Assembly: GCA_015660995.1 (NCBI GenBank)
Contig: JACTUC010000001.1
Coordinates: forward strand, 1-64,000
DNA from: Candidatus Methanomethylicaceae archaeon
Lineage (GTDB): Archaea; Thermoproteota; Methanomethylicia; Methanomethylicales; Methanomethylicaceae
Direction: 5' to 3'
DNA length: 64,000 nucleotides
The notes under the pieces were generated by a model. That model saw nothing but the letters and a program-made list of their open reading frames with translations. It was not told the origin of the DNA and ran no database searches. Positions 1-7,994 of the stretch are shown one piece after another. The stretch's first letter is position 1. Each line of letters starts with the position of its first letter. A program made the translations under genes and the position numbers.

Positions 1-434
1 TTGGTGATTACCCTGAGCGCAACGGTGTCCTCGCCGACCCTGAACTCGTAGCCCTTGTACAGGTCTTCCGTGTTCTCCCTGACGAAGAGCATGTCTATGT
101 CGGGTCTCATGGCCTGCAGCCCTGGGTACGACTTTATCGGTCTGAGGTTCGCGTACAGGTCGAAGAGTATCCTGAGCTTGACAATCACGTCTGCTGCGCT
201 CTCCCCCACGGGTCCCTTGAGGCAAGCGTCCGAGTTCCTTATTGTCTCTATCGTATCTGCTGGGAGGGCTTCACCCCTCTTCTTGAGGCACTCGTCGCCA
301 GCCTCAGCCTCCATGAACTCCATCTTGATGCTGGTCTTTTCCTCCAACGCCGACAAGACCCTCAGCGTCGCCGATGTCTGCTCTGGCCCGATGCCATCGC
401 CCGGCATCAGCGCGATCTTGTACGTTTTTGTCAT
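1..434 (-). CDS. leuB: 3-isopropylmalate dehydrogenase-like (LeuB family), N-terminal part
   Basis: This gene is absent from the ORF track because it runs off the left edge. Reading the complement from ATG at 434 gives a protein opening with MTKTYKIALMPGDGIGPE, the nucleotide-binding start of the isocitrate/isopropylmalate dehydrogenase family, followed by a RENTEDLYKG motif near residue 125 that belongs to the same family. The ATG overlaps the leuD stop (ATGA), so it is the last visible gene of a leuC-leuD-leuB operon. Members oxidise 3-isopropylmalate, homoisocitrate or isocitrate. The visible part cannot settle which, and the leuCD context favours leucine synthesis. About 144 residues are visible of an expected 330-340. 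Confidence 0.85.
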   Translation of the reverse strand, partial: MTKTYKIALMPGDGIGPEQTSATLRVLSALEEKTSIKMEFMEAEAGDECLKKRGEALPADTIETIRNSDACLKGPVGESAADVIVKLRILFDLYANLRPIKSYPGLQAMRPDIDMLFVRENTEDLYKGYEFRVGEDTVALRVIT

Positions 435-934
435 TTTATCTTCTCCTTCTCGACTCTCTTCTTCAGATTCTGCAGCAGCCCGCCATCCTTAAGGATATCG
501 AGCAGGAACTGGGGGTACCTCTCCGCCTCCACCGCTTCCCCATTCTTCCTCTCTATCCTGCCATTCTCCAGGTCTACAGCAACGATCTCCCCTTCCTTCA
601 GAACATCCCTAGCCCTCGGCGAGACGACAGCTGGGAGACCGATGTTTATTGCATTCCGATAGAAGATCCTGGAGAAGGACCTCGCCACAACCGCCCCCAC
701 TCCAGCATACTTGAGCGCGAGGGGGGCGTGCTCCCTGCTCGAACCGCATCCGAAGTTCTTCCCTGCAACGATGATATCCCCTATGGCTATCTTCGAGGAG
801 AAGTCTGCCACCAGTCCCTCTAGCGCGTGCTCTGCCAGTTCGTTGGGATCTGTAAGGACCAGGTACTTCCCAGGGAGTACTACATCAGTGTCAACATTGT
901 CACCAAAGAGCCATACTTTACCCTTTAATATCAT
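431..934 (-). CDS. leuD: 3-isopropylmalate dehydratase small subunit
   Basis: The 167-residue protein is the swivel domain of the aconitase-like isomerase that converts 2-isopropylmalate to 3-isopropylmalate. It shows the usual DNVDTD start, the GKNFGCGSSREHAP core near residue 60 and ARSFSRIFYRNAINIG. The substrate loop reads YLVL at residues 24-27. In characterised archaeal enzymes YLV-type loops go with isopropylmalate and YLRT with homoaconitate, so leucine synthesis is the better guess, though a dual role with the nearby LysW pathway is possible. It lies 2 bases after leuC and overlaps leuB by ATGA. Confidence 0.9.
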   Translation of the reverse strand: MILKGKVWLFGDNVDTDVVLPGKYLVLTDPNELAEHALEGLVADFSSKIAIGDIIVAGKNFGCGSSREHAPLALKYAGVGAVVARSFSRIFYRNAINIGLPAVVSPRARDVLKEGEIVAVDLENGRIERKNGEAVEAERYPQFLLDILKDGGLLQNLKKRVEKEKIK

Positions 935-936
935 GC

Positions 937-2193
937 CTATCTGCCCCCAAAGTACTTCCTCGGATCCGCAAGCTTTCCTTCAATCGCAGTTGCAGCAGCG
1001 GTCTCAGGAGACACAAGATAAACCTTGGATGATGTGCTGCCCATCCTACCGATGAAGTTCCTATTTGAAGTGCTCACGCAGTTTTCGCCATCAGCAAGGA
1101 TGCCCATGTGACCACCGAGGCAGGGGCCGCAGTTCGGGTTGCAGACTACGCCGTCAGCATCCATGAATATCTTGATGTATCCTCTGGCCTCGGCCTCGAT
1201 ATAGACCTTCTTGGAAGCTGGTATGACCACCAGCCTCGTCCCTGGGCTTACCTTCCTACCCTTCAGGATCCGCGCCGCAGCTTCAAGGTCCTCAAGCCTC
1301 CCGTTGGTGCAGGAGCCTATGAAGACCTGATCGGCTGTGATCTCCCCTGCCTCGCTTACCAGCTTCACATTGTCGACCGAGTGGGGTATGGCTACCTGGG
1401 GCTCGAGCTCCTCCAAGTCTACTCCAATTACTTTCATGTACTCAGCATCTGAGTCGCTGGCGACTGACGCTGCCTTTACGCCTGTGTAATCCAGCGTCCT
1501 TCTGTCGGGGTTCATTATGCCCGTCTTGCCCCCCATCTCTATTGCCATATTGCAGATAGTGAGCCTTCCGTCCATGCTCATATTGGCTATACCATTGCCT
1601 GTAAACTCTGCGGCGCAGTAGCGGGCTCCATCAACCCCAACGGTCCCGATGATCTTGAGGATCAGGTCCTTGGCGGATACCCCTTTCTCCATCTTCCCGG
1701 TTATCTCGAACTTTATGGTCTCGGGCACCCTGAACCAGAGCTCTCCCGTAATGAAGACTGATGCCATCTCGGTCGACCCTATTCCAGTGGCGAACGCCCC
1801 GAGAGCACCTAAAGAGCAGGTGTGCGAGTCCGCACCAACAACCAGCATGCCCGGCTTCACATAGCTCTCCGCGAGGATCTGGTGGCAGACTCCCTGCCTG
1901 CCGACGTCGTGATAATTCTTCAGGCCGTACTTCTTTGCATACTCCCTGAGCTGCTTGTGCAATGCAGCCGTGACAGTGGAGTTCGCCGGGACCTGGTGGT
2001 CTAGTATGATCACTACACGGTCCGTGTCCCAAGGCCTGTCGTACCCAACCTCCTTCAGCACGTTGAGGGTGAGGGGGCCCGTCAGGTCATGTATCATGGC
2101 GAGGTCTATCTTTCCCACCACGTACTCGCCCGGCTCGACCCGATCCCTTCCTGACGCTCTGGCCAAGATCTTTTCGGAGATAGTCATTGCCAT
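937..2193 (-). CDS. leuC: 3-isopropylmalate dehydratase large subunit
   Basis: This is the Fe-S dehydratase large subunit that pairs with LeuD. The expected [4Fe-4S] ligands are visible as Cys in GSCTNGR (about residue 295) and in the CNPNCGPC stretch (about 355 and 358), and GADSHTCS is present. The ORF track starts 38 codons upstream, but that extension covers the TATA region. ATG at 2193 (MAMTISEK) or 2187 gives 416-418 residues, the normal length for archaeal subunits. It heads the leuC-leuD-leuB operon and is transcribed away from the PadR gene, which may therefore be regulated jointly. Confidence 0.9.
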   Translation of the reverse strand: MAMTISEKILARASGRDRVEPGEYVVGKIDLAMIHDLTGPLTLNVLKEVGYDRPWDTDRVVIILDHQVPANSTVTAALHKQLREYAKKYGLKNYHDVGRQGVCHQILAESYVKPGMLVVGADSHTCSLGALGAFATGIGSTEMASVFITGELWFRVPETIKFEITGKMEKGVSAKDLILKIIGTVGVDGARYCAAEFTGNGIANMSMDGRLTICNMAIEMGGKTGIMNPDRRTLDYTGVKAASVASDSDAEYMKVIGVDLEELEPQVAIPHSVDNVKLVSEAGEITADQVFIGSCTNGRLEDLEAAARILKGRKVSPGTRLVVIPASKKVYIEAEARGYIKIFMDADGVVCNPNCGPCLGGHMGILADGENCVSTSNRNFIGRMGSTSSKVYLVSPETAAATAIEGKLADPRKYFGGR

Positions 2194-2228
2194 TAAAAAT
2201 CGCCGACCCTCGCATATCTGTGTGGTTA

Positions 2229-2259
2229 GATTTAAAAATTTCCTATACAAGGAATAGGA
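2229..2259 (-). promoter_or_regulatory. leuC promoter with adjoining dyad
   Basis: On the minus strand an A/T-rich TATA-like box (AATTTTTAAATC, about 2229-2240) sits roughly 40 bases before the chosen leuC ATG. Directly upstream is TTCCT-ATACA-AGGAA (2240-2254), which overlaps a second dyad TCCTAT/ATAGGA (2241-2259). The dyad covers the place where the BRE and an activator or repressor would bind. The regulator is unknown. The PadR gene next door is the obvious candidate. Confidence 0.45.
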
Positions 2260-2318
2260 TGAGAGACCGACCAACTCAACTATCGTTGCCTTTTTCTGAA
2301 CGTGCATTTAACGCAAGA

Positions 2319-2344
2319 TTCATATATCGGAGTCAAATATATCG
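2319..2344 (+). promoter_or_regulatory. padR promoter, tandem ATATATCG
   Basis: The octamer ATATATCG occurs at 2322-2329 and again at 2337-2344. The first copy lies at the right distance to be the TATA box for a start at 2359. The second would overlap the transcription start, a plausible place for autorepression. The promoter and repeat are seen directly. The regulatory role is inferred. Confidence 0.4.
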
Positions 2345-2358
2345 AAATACGTAAGCCT

Positions 2359-2904
2359 ATGTACTGCGATCCTGTCTCAAAGAGCCTCGAGTGGAGCAGG
2401 AAGGGCTACATGGGCATGGCCCTGTTATTGATGATCAACGAAAAGTCAATGACTGGGTATGACATCATGCGGCTAATGAGCGAGATTACTGAAGGGCACT
2501 GGAAGCCAACCCCAGGAGGCGTGTACCCCGTCCTGAAGAGGCTGGAGGGCGGGGGTCTCGTCCATGGCGAGTGGTCGGCAAAAAAGGGGAGGCGCAGGAA
2601 GGCCTACGTGATCACAGATGAAGGCAGGAAGAGCCTAGACAGGGTCCTCCTAAGGCAGAGCGAGATTGCCTTTGGCATTAACAGGCTCTTTGACAGCTTT
2701 CTGAAGGACATATTTGAGCTCTCCACCCCGCAGGTGTCCCCGCCAAGCATCTTCACAATGGTATTCCAAGAGGAGATGCCAGACAAAGCCAAGGATATGG
2801 AGGAGCGGCGCGAGATGATAATTAGCCTCATTCAATCCCTGCAGCAGACATTAGGCATTCTTGACGAAAGGCTAAAAGCCGCTAAGAAAAAGTCTACTTT
2901 TTAG
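2359..2904 (+). CDS. PadR-family transcriptional regulator
   Basis: The protein has 181 residues from ATG at 2359 (MYCDPVSKSLEW). The longer ORF of the track would begin inside the promoter. The N-terminal half is a PadR winged helix: ALLLMINEKSMTGYDIMRLM, then PGGVYPVLKRLEGGGLV and the basic wing GRRRKAYVITDEGRK. The C-terminal half is helical, as expected for the dimerisation arm. PadR proteins are usually repressors that respond to small ligands or stress. The target cannot be read from sequence; leuC and the gene itself are nearest. Its tail overlaps the convergent lysX gene by 11 bases. Confidence 0.85.
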   Translation: MYCDPVSKSLEWSRKGYMGMALLLMINEKSMTGYDIMRLMSEITEGHWKPTPGGVYPVLKRLEGGGLVHGEWSAKKGRRRKAYVITDEGRKSLDRVLLRQSEIAFGINRLFDSFLKDIFELSTPQVSPPSIFTMVFQEEMPDKAKDMEERREMIISLIQSLQQTLGILDERLKAAKKKSTF

Positions 2905-3757
2905 CAAGGTTCAGAGCATACTCCACGATCTTCCCAGGTATGTCCACCTCTGATACCGACATCGCCCCCTTGAATTCCACGGTGCTGTTGACCTCGTGTA
3001 TTACCTCACCACTCTTTGTTTCCATCGCGTCGACCCCAAGCACGCCTCCGCCTACGGCGCTGGCTGCCTTCAGGATCATCTCCCTCAGCCTCTCGTTAAG
3101 CGAGCAGACCTCAGCCCTACCGCCTCTGGCGATGTTGGTTCTCCAGTCGTCAGGCGCTGAATACCGGTATATCGAGGCAACGATCTCGTCTCCAACGACG
3201 ACAGTTCTGATGTCCCTCGGCGGCCTATCTACCATCTCCTGAAGATAGTATATCTGGTAGAGGGGGTTGCCCATGTCTTCTCTATGCTCCATTATTGCTT
3301 GGGCTGTCTCGCGGTCCTTCAGCGGCGCTATGAGCCTCCCCCAGCTCCCGAAGACTGGCTTGATCACGGCTGGGTAACCCATCTCTTCAAGTGCCCTCAT
3401 CGCCTCCTCTGTTGTGAACGCCACGACGGTCTTTGGGGTAGGTATGCCACATTTCGCGAGCATTATGCTCGACAGGAGCTTATTGCCGCAGAGGCTCGCA
3501 ACGCTGTACCTGTTGATGACCCTGACGCCCTTGCTCTCGAGGATGGCAGTTATGTGGAGCCCCCTGAAATAGCTCACGCACCTCTCCAGCGCCACATCCC
3601 CGAAGATGTCGCCTTCACTTGATGGATCAGTGATCGTGAGATGCAGGTCTTTCGCGTCTATGCTTCTAAGATAAATACCCCTCTTCTCAGCCGCGTTGAT
3701 AAGTTCCTTCTCTTCAGTCCTTATCCTGTCGTAAATAAGAGAGAGGGAGGGGCACAC
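2894..3757 (-). CDS. lysX: LysW-dependent ATP-grasp ligase (LysX/ArgX)
   Basis: This 287-residue RimK-like ATP-grasp enzyme joins the terminal Glu of LysW to the amino group of alpha-aminoadipate (lysine route) or glutamate (arginine route). Visible features are the GYPAVIKPVFGSWGR nucleotide-binding segment (about residue 130) and the metal-site EVNSTVEF near residue 258. Translation starts at GTG 3757 behind GGGGAGAG, which lies in the end of lysW, so the two genes are coupled. Whether it acts on aminoadipate, glutamate or both cannot be decided here. The remaining lysYZJK genes are not in the window. Confidence 0.88.
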   Translation of the reverse strand: MCPSLSLIYDRIRTEEKELINAAEKRGIYLRSIDAKDLHLTITDPSSEGDIFGDVALERCVSYFRGLHITAILESKGVRVINRYSVASLCGNKLLSSIMLAKCGIPTPKTVVAFTTEEAMRALEEMGYPAVIKPVFGSWGRLIAPLKDRETAQAIMEHREDMGNPLYQIYYLQEMVDRPPRDIRTVVVGDEIVASIYRYSAPDDWRTNIARGGRAEVCSLNERLREMILKAASAVGGGVLGVDAMETKSGEVIHEVNSTVEFKGAMSVSEVDIPGKIVEYALNLAKK

Positions 3758-3760
3758 GTT

Positions 3761-3931
3761 TTACTCTCCCCAGTCTTCCCCTTCAGACTCTGCCACCTTA
3801 AGCTCAAAATTGCCATTCTTGTCCTTCGAGGCCTCGAGCTCGGCACCGCAATCCTTGCAGCTTATGATCTCGCCCTCGATGACTTCCTTGACTTCAATAT
3901 CTCCATCGCATTCTGGACATTTAAGTTTCAA
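3761..3931 (-). CDS. lysW: Amino-group carrier protein LysW
   Basis: This small acidic carrier protects the amino group of biosynthetic intermediates. A zinc ribbon formed by CPECDG and CKDCGA is followed by the diagnostic EDWGE C-terminus, whose last Glu is the attachment point. The track starts at TTG 3946, but a GGAGG at 3940-3944 lies inside that extension and is 8 bases before a second in-frame TTG at 3931. Starting there gives 56 residues, close to the 54 of known LysW proteins. lysX follows after 3 bases. Confidence 0.9.
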   Translation of the reverse strand: MKLKCPECDGDIEVKEVIEGEIISCKDCGAELEASKDKNGNFELKVAESEGEDWGE

Positions 3932-3964
3932 TGCCTTTTCCTCCAAATGATTGTTTCCACACTA

Positions 3965-3994
3965 ACAGAAATTTATGTTTATAAAACTTTCTGT
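3965..3994 (-). promoter_or_regulatory. lysW promoter with inverted repeat around the TATA box
   Basis: A perfect 7-bp inverted repeat, ACAGAAA at 3965-3971 and TTTCTGT at 3988-3994, encloses the sequence TTTATAAACAT (read here on either strand), which is at the right distance to be the TATA box of lysW. The arrangement would let a dimeric regulator block TBP/TFB access. Lrp-family LysM controls lysW in Sulfolobus, but no such gene is in this window. Confidence 0.5.
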
Positions 3995-4025
3995 AAATTA
4001 TTCTAGCTAGATATTGGCTTCCCAT

Positions 4026-4997
4026 TCAATAATCCGCAGTCTTCTGCTTCAGCTGCTCCGAGACCGCGCTGTCAAGTTCCTGTACAAACTGCTGGAACTT
4101 ACCCTTCGGGACCCTCGCGCCAGCGGCCATCGGGTGCCCCCCACCGCTCCCGCCGACCCTCTCTGCTACTTGGCTTAGCGCTTTGTTCAGGTCGATAGCT
4201 TCTGAGTGGGTCCTCAGGCTCATGTCAACGAAGTCCTTCCTGGTCTCCGCTCCGATCCCCACAAGTGTGCCAGCTGAAGCCTTGGAATATATTGCGCTCT
4301 TGCTCAGCGACCAATCGATGTCCCGTACGTAGGCGACGTTGCCCTGCACCTTAACCAAGTCCTTCATCTTCTTCCTCATCCACTCCTCGTTTATGCTCTC
4401 TTGGACCGCTCTCGTCACCAATCTCTCATCGGAGCTTGGGAGTTTGTTGCTCGCTAGGCTAAGGGCGATCTCCCTCTTGAAGTCATGGTTCCTTCCTATG
4501 GTGTCAATCGCCTGGATCAGCATCCCGCTCTCGAGGTAGAGAAGGCTCTTGTCCCAGTCCCACATCCACTTCTGCACATTATAGGTGTCGTCGAGGTAGT
4601 CGCCGATTGCACCATAGATTGCGACCCTGTTCATGTCGGACGGTATCATGGCCTGGTATTTCAGGAACGTGAGCTCCGAGACGCTTGCGCGCAGCACGTT
4701 CACGTACTCTCCCGGAAATGATCCCTGGTCGAAACCTGGCGGAATGGGATGGTGATCGATATAAAGCACGCTGGCGCCAAGGTCCCTTATCCTTCTGAGC
4801 TCCTCAATCGCCTCCTTCAGGCCTTGGGCGGGCAGGGCTATGTCGCAGACAGTCAGGTCGCCGTCCACCTGCTTCAGGTCCTCTGCAAGACCTGTGGGGT
4901 GAGTGAAGAAGAGCTTCGCCCCCTTGATTGCCGCGAGCGCTATCGCTCCAGAGCATATCCCGTCGGTATCGCCGTGGGCTAGAATCCAGTGAACCAT
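4026..4997 (-). CDS. DHH/DHHA1 family phosphoesterase
   Basis: The 323-residue protein starts at ATG 4997, close behind a TATA-like TTTTTTATC, so the mRNA is probably leaderless. The N-terminal DHH domain shows HGDTDGICSGAI, an Asp-containing CDIA segment and the YIDHHP signature near residue 100. The C-terminal DHHA1 domain ends with GGSGGGHPMAAG. The family holds Mn-dependent RecJ-type exonucleases, nanoRNases and pAp phosphatases. This short form is not the replisome GAN/Cdc45 version, which is longer. The substrate is unknown. It lies between lysW and the cdv genes in the same direction but has its own promoter. Confidence 0.8.
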   Translation of the reverse strand: MVHWILAHGDTDGICSGAIALAAIKGAKLFFTHPTGLAEDLKQVDGDLTVCDIALPAQGLKEAIEELRRIRDLGASVLYIDHHPIPPGFDQGSFPGEYVNVLRASVSELTFLKYQAMIPSDMNRVAIYGAIGDYLDDTYNVQKWMWDWDKSLLYLESGMLIQAIDTIGRNHDFKREIALSLASNKLPSSDERLVTRAVQESINEEWMRKKMKDLVKVQGNVAYVRDIDWSLSKSAIYSKASAGTLVGIGAETRKDFVDMSLRTHSEAIDLNKALSQVAERVGGSGGGHPMAAGARVPKGKFQQFVQELDSAVSEQLKQKTADY

Positions 4998-5089
4998 GGT
5001 TAACAATTAGCGTAAATGAGATAAAAAAGAGATCGAAAGCGCGGAAAGGAAACGAACAAAATGGAAAGAAAGGTCGAGAGGCTTGCCGC

Positions 5090-6310
5090 TCAGCAGGCCC
5101 TGAAGTTCTCTTCCCACATCTCGTATGCCTTTATCATGTCCGCGGTCACGCTGGGTCTCCTGCGGGTGAAAATGTCCTTGAAGTCATCTATGGTTATCGG
5201 CCTTGGCTTCGAGTTTGCATCATGGATCAGCCCCGACTCGAAGAGCTCGCCTACGACCTTTAGCTGGACTGCCTGGCAGATATCCCTCACGTCGCTGCCG
5301 GAGAATCCCTCACTTATTGTGGCAACCTCCCTTATATCCACCCCTTGGAGGTTCAGCTTTTGGGTGTAAAGCTCGAACATCTTGAGCCTAGTATCGTAAT
5401 CGGGAACTGGGACGTGAATCCTCTTCTGGAAACGGCGGATGAACCCCCAGTCCAGAGCCCACGGCTTGTTCGTGGCGCCCACGACGTAGACAGACCAGCT
5501 CTTTCCCTTGTCTATCACGCCATCCATCTCCTTGAGGAACTGGTTCCTGACCCTTATCTCGCCACCCACTTCGTTGGAGTGGAGGCCTAGCAGCGAATCT
5601 ATCTCGTCGATGAATATGATCGACGCCTCCTTGTTGGAGGCCCTCTCCCTCGCTGACCGGAAGAGCTTTGCTACATTCTTCTCAGCCTCCCCCAGCCACT
5701 TGGACATTATCGATGCCGCGTCAACCGAGTAAAACGAGGCGTCTATCTCTGTCGCAACGGCCGCAGCGGCGAGCGTCTTGCCGCAGCCAGGTGGACCGAA
5801 AAGGAGTATTCCCCTCGGCCAGCCCAGAGGAAAAAGGTCAGGCCTCTTCGCTGGGTAGACAATTGCTTCCTTTAGTGATCTCTTGACGTCTTCCAGCCCA
5901 GAGACGTCGTCCCACCTGACGCACGGCTTCTCCACAACCAGGAGGTCCTCGTATCCCGACTTCTTAGACGGCGTTGCAGTCTCAGCTGGCCTCCCTTGGG
6001 GGGACTGGGGGGCAGTAGGCTGCCTGTTCATTGGCTGCAGCTCTGGGGCGCCATAATCCTCGTCTGCCGTCTCGGCAGCAGATCCGACCTGGAGGATCTT
6101 TATCCTCTCCTGGTACATCATTGCCCTCTGGACATAGACCTTGTTGAGTTCGTAACTGGGATAGAGGTTGACCATCTTCAGGAAGGCGTCTATTGCCTTC
6201 TGGTAGTAAGTTATCGCCAGCCCCTTTGAGCCCTGCTGGTCGAGCCTTGTCGCCTCCTTGGCGTACCTTATCGCAGCATTTTCTAGTTCATTCGCCGCTA
6301 TTGCTGACAC
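5090..6310 (-). CDS. cdvC: CdvC/Vps4-like AAA ATPase
   Basis: This AAA+ ATPase remodels ESCRT-III filaments in archaeal cell division. Residues 1-75 form a helical MIT domain that binds ESCRT-III tails, followed by a Pro/Gln-rich linker (about 85-118). The AAA domain has Walker A GPPGCGKT (172-179), Walker B IIFIDEID (231-238), sensor GATNKPW and the FIRRFQKRI arginine-finger region. The C-terminal helix is as in Vps4. The start is GTG 6310 with GGAG seven bases upstream. It is 12 bases downstream of cdvB, so the two form an operon. Confidence 0.93.
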   Translation of the reverse strand: MSAIAANELENAAIRYAKEATRLDQQGSKGLAITYYQKAIDAFLKMVNLYPSYELNKVYVQRAMMYQERIKILQVGSAAETADEDYGAPELQPMNRQPTAPQSPQGRPAETATPSKKSGYEDLLVVEKPCVRWDDVSGLEDVKRSLKEAIVYPAKRPDLFPLGWPRGILLFGPPGCGKTLAAAAVATEIDASFYSVDAASIMSKWLGEAEKNVAKLFRSARERASNKEASIIFIDEIDSLLGLHSNEVGGEIRVRNQFLKEMDGVIDKGKSWSVYVVGATNKPWALDWGFIRRFQKRIHVPVPDYDTRLKMFELYTQKLNLQGVDIREVATISEGFSGSDVRDICQAVQLKVVGELFESGLIHDANSKPRPITIDDFKDIFTRRRPSVTADMIKAYEMWEENFRAC

Positions 6311-6322
6311 TTGAGATCTCCT

Positions 6323-7132
6323 CTAAACCGTCATTATCTTGATCAGGCCCTTCCTCGAGAGCCCCTCGATTATGGTGGGGATTTCGTCCTCGGGCACATT
6401 GCAGCTACTGCTGCACTCCCCCATGTCGAACTCGCCCCCATTGGCCCTAAGGTAAACCAGCACAGCGCCCTCGTTTCCGCCCATATTCTCCGTAATGTTT
6501 GTCACGACTTTTGGCACTGGCATCTCTACGAGTTCCTCCTCCCCGCCTATCATGATGGCGGGCGCGCGCCTCTCAGCGATGGGCGGGACCGGGATCTCAT
6601 CCTCTATCCTGTCCCTTAGCAAGTTTGAAGCCTCTTCAATTATCTGGTCATTAAGCAGCGATTCAGGAATCCTGAGTGCCATCTCGTTGCATGGCTCGAT
6701 GCTCATCCCAACCATTGCCTCGTCCAGGACGCTGCCTATGCTGGAGAGCTCGTTTGAGACCTCCGGCATAACCTCAGCCAGCTGACCGGAGATCTGCTTC
6801 ACTACCTCGAGGGTCGGCTGAAGCTGCGCAAAGGTGGAGCCGATCTCCTTCAGGGTCTCCATCCTTAATATGAGCTGCTCAAGGAGCAGCATGCCATTGT
6901 TAACGGTCTTGCTGACCTTCTTCACCTCAGTCAGCTCGTTGGCAAATATCCTTGCCTTCTCTGAATCCTTCCTCACCAAGGCTTGGGTACAGGACTCGTA
7001 GAGTGTCCTCTCCCTGCCCTTGATCTTATTGCTCAATAGCTCGAGCTTCTTCCTCTGCTTGTTGAGCTTGATAATCGTGTCATCTAGCGTGTCCTTAAGA
7101 GGTGGAGAACGCCGGAAGAAGTTCTTGAACAT
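6323..7132 (-). CDS. cdvB: CdvB, ESCRT-III-like protein with winged-helix tail
   Basis: This 269-residue protein is a filament-forming division protein. Residues about 15-165 are the charged helical Snf7 core, beginning with a basic N-terminus (FKNFFRRSPP). A proline motif EIPVPPI (about 179-185) resembles the MIM2 element that docks on the MIT domain of CdvC. The last 48 residues form a small winged helix (YLRANGGEFDMGE to GLIKI), which in Sulfolobus CdvB contacts CdvA. No cdvA is visible nearby. The ATG at 7132 has AGGTGGAG upstream. Confidence 0.92.
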   Translation of the reverse strand: MFKNFFRRSPPLKDTLDDTIIKLNKQRKKLELLSNKIKGRERTLYESCTQALVRKDSEKARIFANELTEVKKVSKTVNNGMLLLEQLILRMETLKEIGSTFAQLQPTLEVVKQISGQLAEVMPEVSNELSSIGSVLDEAMVGMSIEPCNEMALRIPESLLNDQIIEEASNLLRDRIEDEIPVPPIAERRAPAIMIGGEEELVEMPVPKVVTNITENMGGNEGAVLVYLRANGGEFDMGECSSSCNVPEDEIPTIIEGLSRKGLIKIMTV

Positions 7133-7216
7133 TTCTCTCCACCTCTTAGGACTACGCGGTTTGGGGAATTGGGGTTTTTCTTAAGCTTGATACCTCTGAA
7201 TAGTGATTTTTGTAGA

Positions 7217-7226
7217 CAAAAAAAAG
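7217..7226 (-). terminator. oligo-T terminator after the cdvB paralog
   Basis: A run of eight A (T on the transcribed strand) preceded by CCCC lies 30 bases past the stop of the cdvB paralog. This is the usual archaeal U-tract termination signal and separates that gene from cdvB-cdvC. Confidence 0.5.
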
Positions 7227-7256
7227 GGGATTGGGAGTAGCCAATCTTTTGCTCTC

Positions 7257-7895
7257 CTAGAATCCTGTCTTCTCCGTTGTTCCTACGCCTGCAGGAAGCT
7301 CTGGGAATTTCTCGCGTACCTTCTGCTCTGCGACAGTTGACGCCTCGTTGAGGATCTTCATCGCATCCTCATTAGCGCTGTCGAAGTTCAGGCTCAGTCC
7401 GCTGCTTTGTCCCGCATCGACGAGTATGCTGCTCAGTGTAGTGCTTATGTCGCCAAGTTCCCTCTCCGCCTCTGGCAGGAGCGTAGATATTCCTGTCCTG
7501 ACGTTCCTGATTACGCCCATGGCGGGGGCGAGGGTTACGACTATATCGCCGAGCTCTGTGACTGTGTTCAGCCTCATGACTATCTGTTCTAAAGCCATCT
7601 TGGCCTGCATCAGCATCTTTGACATCTTGCGGATCTCTGCCAGTTCATTGGCGTAGATCTTCGCATGGTCCATGTCATGCTTGGAGTAGGCATCGACGAC
7701 TTTGCTGAACATCATCCTGTCTCTCTCGTTGAACCTCTGGTTGGCGATTTCTAGCTTCTGTGTCTGGAGTTGTATGGATCGAACGGCAGCGTCAAGCCTC
7801 GGCTTCAGCGGGCCTGCTGGCCTTATTGAGTCCTTGATGCTTGTGCTGATTCCCGTTGTCTCCTTCCTCTCCCATCTATCCACGAATTTGCTCAC
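7257..7895 (-). CDS. ESCRT-III-like CdvB paralog (CdvB1/B2 type)
   Basis: The 212 residues form a Snf7-like helical core (from about residue 35) without the winged-helix tail or an obvious MIM2 motif, as in the short CdvB paralogs that act during late constriction. It opens with MSKFVDRWERKE, a possible membrane-binding helix. The core shares the pattern A(K/R)I(Y/F)ANEL with the neighbouring CdvB, showing common descent. The start is GTG 7895 with GGTGACC upstream and TATA TTATAAAC at about 7931-7938. It is transcribed as a separate unit upstream of cdvB-cdvC. Confidence 0.9.
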   Translation of the reverse strand: MSKFVDRWERKETTGISTSIKDSIRPAGPLKPRLDAAVRSIQLQTQKLEIANQRFNERDRMMFSKVVDAYSKHDMDHAKIYANELAEIRKMSKMLMQAKMALEQIVMRLNTVTELGDIVVTLAPAMGVIRNVRTGISTLLPEAERELGDISTTLSSILVDAGQSSGLSLNFDSANEDAMKILNEASTVAEQKVREKFPELPAGVGTTEKTGF

Positions 7896-7899
7896 TTTC

Positions 7900-7950
7900 G
7901 GTCACCACTCTCAGGTTCCTTTGCTTAAAGTTTATAAGACTCTTGTGACC
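7900..7950. promoter_or_regulatory. Divergent promoter with GGTCAC/GTGACC repeat around TATA
   Basis: GGTCAC at 7900-7905 and GTGACC at 7945-7950 form an inverted repeat enclosing TTTATAAG (7931-7938), the TATA box of the cdvB paralog. The region also separates it from the TrmB-like regulator on the other strand. Part of the left arm doubles as the ribosome site, so the symmetry may be coincidence. Confidence 0.35.
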
Positions 7951-7994
7951 AGAGAGGTGTGTAACCGCAGGGTCTGTCTCCTCGGTGACAAATA

